The notes beneath the pieces were generated by a model. The model had not been told where the DNA came from. It searched no databases and saw only the letters and a program-made list of their open reading frames with translations. This document shows, piece after piece, positions 5,260 through 6,274 of a stretch of DNA of 6,274 bases. The translations under genes and the position numbers were made by a program. Location of the stretch: the NCBI GenBank assembly GCA_900551655.1, contig URWM01000096.1:1-6274 (forward strand), written 5' to 3'. The stretch comes from an uncultured Collinsella sp. Its GTDB lineage: Bacteria; Actinomycetota; Coriobacteriia; Coriobacteriales; Coriobacteriaceae. Position 1 is the stretch's first letter; every line of letters begins with the position of its first letter.

Positions 5260-6274
5260 GTGCAAAATACCAAGCAAAAGTCGGGCACCAAGCAAAAGTT
5301 GACCATCGCGGCCATCTTTGGCGCTATGGGTCCCGGTCTGCTGGCGGCGCTTTCGGGCAATGACGCCGGCGGCATTGCAACGTATTCCAGCGCGGGCGCC
5401 AGCTATGGCTACAAGATGCTCTGGATGCTTCCCGTCATGACTGTGCTGCTCATCGTGACGCAGGAGACCGCGGCGCGCTGCGGCTGCGTCACGGGCAAGG
5501 GCCTGGCATCGCTCATTCGCGAGCGCTTTGGCGTGCGCAAGAGTGTACTTGCTATGGCGGCGCTGTTGATCGCCAACACGGCTGTGACCATTTCGGAGTT
5601 TGCGGGCATCGCCAGCGGCCTTGCTCTCTTTGGCGTGCCGGCGAGCATCTCGGTGCCGTTGGTAGCGCTGCTGGTGTGGATGCTTACCATGTCGGGTAGT
5701 TTCCAGCGCATCGAGAAGATTCTGCTGCTGGTAAGCTGCGTCTTCGTGACCTATATTGTCGCCGCGTTTATGGCTGGCCCCAACTGGGGTGAGGTCGCGG
5801 TCGACCTGGTCGTGCCTAACATTCAAAATGACCCCAGCTACGTGTCGCTCGTGGTCGCAACGATCGGTACCACCATCGCGCCGTGGATGATTTTCTTGGC
5901 GCAGAACAACGTGGTCGATAAGAACGCGGGCGAGGACGATATCGTGCTGCAGCGCATCGATACTGTGAGCGGCTCGCTTGCCGCCGATATCATTGCCGGC
6001 TTTATTATCATCACGACCGGTACGGTGTTGTTCCCGGCGGGTATTCAGATTAGCGATGCCGCCGATGCTGCCCGCGCGCTGGAGCCTATTGCGGGTCAGT
6101 GGTCCACGGTACTGTTTGCCTCGGGCCTGGTCGCGGCGAGCTTCTTGGCCGCCTGCGTGCTACCGGGCGTTACGTCGAGCGCTATCTGCGAGGCATTTGG
6201 CTGGGAGCGCGGTGCCGACCGCAGCTGGGACGAGGCCCCGGTTTACCGCGGCATCATTACGGCTATCATCGGCA
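5260..6274 (+). CDS. NRAMP/SLC11-family divalent metal transporter, NRMT (Mg2+)-like, 3' end outside window
   Basis: The frame is open from GTG 5260 to the window edge (338 residues; full NRAMPs are usually about 400-450). AGGTGG at 5250-5255 is the Shine-Dalgarno, 4 nt before GTG. The NRAMP pattern is clear: helix 1 GPGLLAALSGNDAGGIATYS (24-43); helix 2 and after TQETAARCGCVTGKGLA (67-83); helix 3 with ISEFAG (111-116); helix 6 TTIAPWMIFLAQ (204-215); at least eight helices before the edge. Key positions differ from Mn2+/Fe2+ NRAMPs. DPGN reads DAGG (35-38), keeping the metal Asp but losing the Asn. MPH reads APW (207-209), losing the metal-coordinating Met and the His. The helix-3 proton-relay Asp seems to be Thr (T110). 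NRAMP-related magnesium transporters, including one from Eggerthella lenta, lack the Met in this way and carry Mg2+ and Mn2+ without proton coupling. Mg2+ is therefore the likely substrate, inferred by eye alignment. Confidence 0.9.
   Translation, partial: MQNTKQKSGTKQKLTIAAIFGAMGPGLLAALSGNDAGGIATYSSAGASYGYKMLWMLPVMTVLLIVTQETAARCGCVTGKGLASLIRERFGVRKSVLAMAALLIANTAVTISEFAGIASGLALFGVPASISVPLVALLVWMLTMSGSFQRIEKILLLVSCVFVTYIVAAFMAGPNWGEVAVDLVVPNIQNDPSYVSLVVATIGTTIAPWMIFLAQNNVVDKNAGEDDIVLQRIDTVSGSLAADIIAGFIIITTGTVLFPAGIQISDAADAARALEPIAGQWSTVLFASGLVAASFLAACVLPGVTSSAICEAFGWERGADRSWDEAPVYRGIITAIIG
5269..5299 (+). repeat. 13-bp direct repeat in the NRAMP N-terminal codons
   Basis: ACCAAGCAAAAGT occurs at 5269-5281 and 5287-5299 with an 18-bp period. 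It encodes TKQK-SG-TKQK before the first helix. It looks like a small in-frame tandem duplication that lengthens the basic cytosolic tail. Confidence 0.7.

Overview
The window reads as GC-rich actinobacterial chromosome. The best guess is class Coriobacteriia, close to Collinsella or Eggerthella. The basis is strong GC bias at third codon positions, frequent GTG and TTG starts, and a NRAMP-related transporter of the kind known from Eggerthella. This placement is inference; there is no rRNA or other marker gene. All genes lie on the + strand, and no mobile element, tRNA, rRNA or CRISPR array is visible.

Layout. Bases 1-272 hold the acidic, Pro/Ala/Glu-rich C-terminal tail of an unidentified protein. 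A TATAAT promoter at 352-357 precedes a two-gene unit: a small YtxH-type membrane-anchored protein (409-798) and, overlapping it by one base, a double PRC-barrel protein (798-1553). An 11-bp perfect stem (1575-1604) looks like the terminator of that unit. Next comes a single-pass membrane protein with a polysaccharide-deacetylase (NodB/CE4) domain outside the cell (1626-3032). Its metal-binding and catalytic motifs are largely replaced, so it is probably a pseudoenzyme.

Bases 3033-3406 are non-coding. They hold an 18-bp perfect palindrome resembling a TetR-type operator (3049-3066), a likely extended -10 promoter (3185-3193) and a long leader.

The last two genes form an operon with an 8-nt gap. 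The first (3407-5251, TTG start) has PRC-barrel, MgtE_N and CBS domains and five membrane helices. Its cytosolic sensor looks intact, but its membrane part lacks the recognisable MgtE pore motifs. The second (5260 to the window end, GTG start) is a NRAMP/SLC11 transporter. It carries DAGG in place of DPGN in helix 1 and APW in place of MPH in helix 6, the pattern expected of NRAMP-related magnesium transporters (NRMT). Together they suggest a divalent-cation, probably Mg2+, uptake module in which an MgtE-like sensor protein accompanies a separate NRMT-type carrier.

The two points most worth following are this sensor/carrier pairing and the degenerate deacetylase.
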